Assembly: GCA_963735055.1 (NCBI GenBank)
Contig: CAVTJN010000017.1
Location: forward strand, 186,001-250,000
Length of the DNA: 64,000 bases
Reading direction: 5' to 3'
Source of the DNA: JBBITI01 sp963735055
GTDB lineage: Bacteria > Chloroflexota > Dehalococcoidia > Dehalococcoidales > UBA2162
Within the stretch, counting starts at the first letter, position 1. The number at the start of each line of letters is the position of its first letter. A model generated the notes under the pieces. That model saw nothing but the letters and a program-made list of their open reading frames with translations, was not told where the DNA came from and ran no database searches. Position numbers and translations under genes: made by a program. This document shows, piece after piece, positions 62,470-64,000 of this stretch.

Positions 62470-63998
62470 GAAACACGGACGAGCCTAGATAAGGCTCGTT
62501 TATGATACGGATTCCCGACCCTTCCTTGGACGCCGCCACCTGGAAGATAGGTTTGAAGGGCGGCTTCGGTCTTATGGCGACGATTGACTTGGTCTTCTTG
62601 CGCGTCGAAGTAGACGGCATCCAGCATGGACAAGAGCAGCTTCCTCGTTCCTTCGGTATTCGCCTCGGCCCACAATTCCTTGAGATTCAGGATCAGCTTT
62701 CCGGCTTCTTCGGCGGCATTGGCCGCTGGGCACGACCAGCGATTCAAGCTCCATTTCCAGCAGTCTCTTCTGCCGGTGGTATTCTTCATCAGGGAAGACG
62801 CCGTCGATGTAGGCCTTTGCCATTCGCCGCAGCTTCTCCTGGGCTGCCTGCCGGGCCTTCTTGACTCTGTCCACTTCGTCCTTCAGGCTGATGATGGCCA
62901 GGACCTCTTCAAGCCACTTGGGACCCAGTTCGATGGCTTCGACCAGCTTGCCCACCTGATCGTCGGCGACCTGGCAGGGGATAGAGCCGCCATGGGCCGG
63001 GACAAGGGGCAAGGCTTCTCGACTCCTGATGCTCCCGGTAGTAGCGACGGCCGCTCTTGTAGGTCTGGGCCCACATCGGCATGCCGCAATAGGCGCAGCG
63101 GATAATGCCCTTGAGGAGGTACTTCTCTCTCCGGGTCTCGGATGAAGGGTCTCAGAGCGACCGCTGTTCTTCTTCAGCGTGATCTGGACCGTGTCGAAGA
63201 GCTCTTGGCTGATCAGAGCCTCATGAGCGCCGGGCATGACTTTCCCTTGATGGGTAATCTTGCCCGCAGTAGAAGGGATTATGCAGGATGCCTCTCACTG
63301 AAGCGGTGGTAAAGAGCCTGGGACCCGCAGTCAGATTGCCGTTGGCATCGGGCAGCTTGTGCATAGTCCGGGTCCGGAAGCCCTGCTCGTTCAGCCAGGC
63401 GGCCAGTTGGGCTAGGGTGGTCGTTCCAGCGGCATACCGGTTGAAGAGCTCGGTTACGGCTAGGCCCTCCTTCGGGCTGGACATGAACTCCCCCGGGATG
63501 CTCCGGGTCGCAGCGGCGTTTCTCTCGCCTTTCTCCCGCTCGACCCAGCAGGACTCATAGCCGAAGGGGATGCCGCCGGTATGCTTGCCCTGAGTTGGCC
63601 CGCTGATCCAGGCCCTTTCTGACATGAGTGGCGAGGGACGAGCTGAAATACTCGGCAAAAGAGCCGAGCATCTGAGTGAAGAGCTTGCCCTGCGGGTTGG
63701 AGTAGTCGATGTTCTCGGTAATGGAGACCAGGCCGACGCTATGCTTGCCGAGGATGGCCAGTGACTCCAGCAGCACCCTTTGATTTCGCGACCACCGGTC
63801 TAGGGTGTGAACGACGACCACGTCGAATTGACCTTTTGCCGCATCTTCGAGAAGCTGGCGGAAGACCGGCCGGCGGGCGATGGCATCGACGTGGGCCGAT
63901 CTGCCCTCTTCCCGGTAGACCCGGACGGCCTCCCAGCCCCGGTTCTTGCAGAGCTCTTTGAAGAGCCGTTCCTGAGCATCGAGGGAATGTCCTTCCAC
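62402..63998 (-). pseudogene. Large serine recombinase, frame-disrupted and cut by the window edge
   Basis: Joining six frame segments gives a large serine integrase. Resolvase domain: EGHSLDAQERLFKELCKNRG, VVVHTLDRWSRNQRVL, and SENIDYSNPQGKL-like ITENIDYSNPQGKLFTQML. Recombinase domain: GGIPFGYE, LAAWLNEQGFRTR and SVRGILHNPFYCG. Zinc ribbon: IIRCAYCGMPMW. Long coiled coil: DEVDRVKKARQAAQEKLRRM, then LKELWAEANTEG and IRPKPPFKPIF. The catalytic Ser region lies beyond 64000. The stop at 62402 lies inside the tmRNA gene on the other strand, as expected of an element inserted at ssrA. Most shifts are +1; one near 63130 is the opposite type. Confidence 0.8.
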
Positions 63999-64000
63999 CT

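Noticed and set aside
1..64000. CRISPR array
   Set aside because: No regularly spaced repeats of 24-40 bases and no Cas-like protein found.

Overview
This is a GC-rich stretch of a bacterial chromosome. Its gene content suggests an anaerobic member of the Chloroflexota, close to Dehalococcoidia-type lineages. That assignment is inferred from the mix of tungsten/molybdenum aldehyde oxidoreductases with a MoaD partner, UroD/MtaA-like proteins, CaiB/BaiF CoA-transferases, iron-sulfur flavoproteins, multihaem cytochromes and a CxxxY-type CcmE. No rRNA or tRNA is present to confirm it. The only RNA gene I can support is the tmRNA at 62117-62469.

Layout. 0.2-9.1 kb: a DUF998 membrane protein, two UroD-like paralogues, a coiled-coil protein, a protein that appears to join an Hsp70 substrate-binding sandwich to a von Willebrand A domain, an MFS exporter and a second, frame-disrupted coiled-coil protein. 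9.1-15 kb: an RNase Z-like hydrolase, a membrane phosphodiesterase-like protein and a TrkA/TrkH potassium uptake pair. 15.2-20.3 kb: small membrane/stress-type proteins (DUF3096, lmo0937-like, YtxH), a badly frame-disrupted AI-2E family permease, a broken monooxygenase-like gene, a UPF0104 membrane protein and a universal stress protein. 20.4-24.5 kb: iron-sulfur flavoprotein, sirtuin, DUF3795, LarA-like and nitroreductase genes.

24.9-40.6 kb is the most coherent block. A heptahaem cytochrome, a b-type cytochrome, a small membrane protein, a NapC/NirT-like hexahaem protein, a nonahaem lipoprotein and a dihaem lipoprotein are followed by a System I cytochrome c maturation set (ccmE, ccmF, a CcmI/H-like candidate, ccmA, ccmB, ccmC, ccmD). 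Next come a sensor kinase with a CxxCH motif in its sensor half and a LuxR-type response regulator. I read this as a quinol-linked, envelope-spanning electron-transfer pathway with its own haem-attachment machinery and perhaps its own haem/redox sensor. No terminal reductase is recognisable.

41-45 kb: an AOR-MoaD-AOR operon in which one AOR lacks about 40 residues. 45-50 kb: cyclophilin, DUF167 and the folate genes pabB, pabA, pabC and folP. 50-54.5 kb: iron-sulfur flavoprotein, two class III CoA-transferases and a phenylacetate-CoA-ligase-like enzyme in one operon. 54.7-61.1 kb: tandem universal stress protein, ArsB/NhaD-like transporter, LemA/TPM pair, zinc alcohol dehydrogenase, DUF5658 and PdxA. 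61.6-64 kb: smpB, ssrA (tmRNA) and a serine recombinase whose 3' end runs antisense into the tmRNA 3' end, as expected for an element integrated at ssrA.

A recurring oddity is that many otherwise well-conserved genes, including the folate genes, are split by frameshifts, nearly all of the +1 (extra base) type. The 20.4-37.5 kb stretch has none that I can see. Sequence error is the simplest explanation, so broken genes here should not be taken as true pseudogenes without read-level checks.
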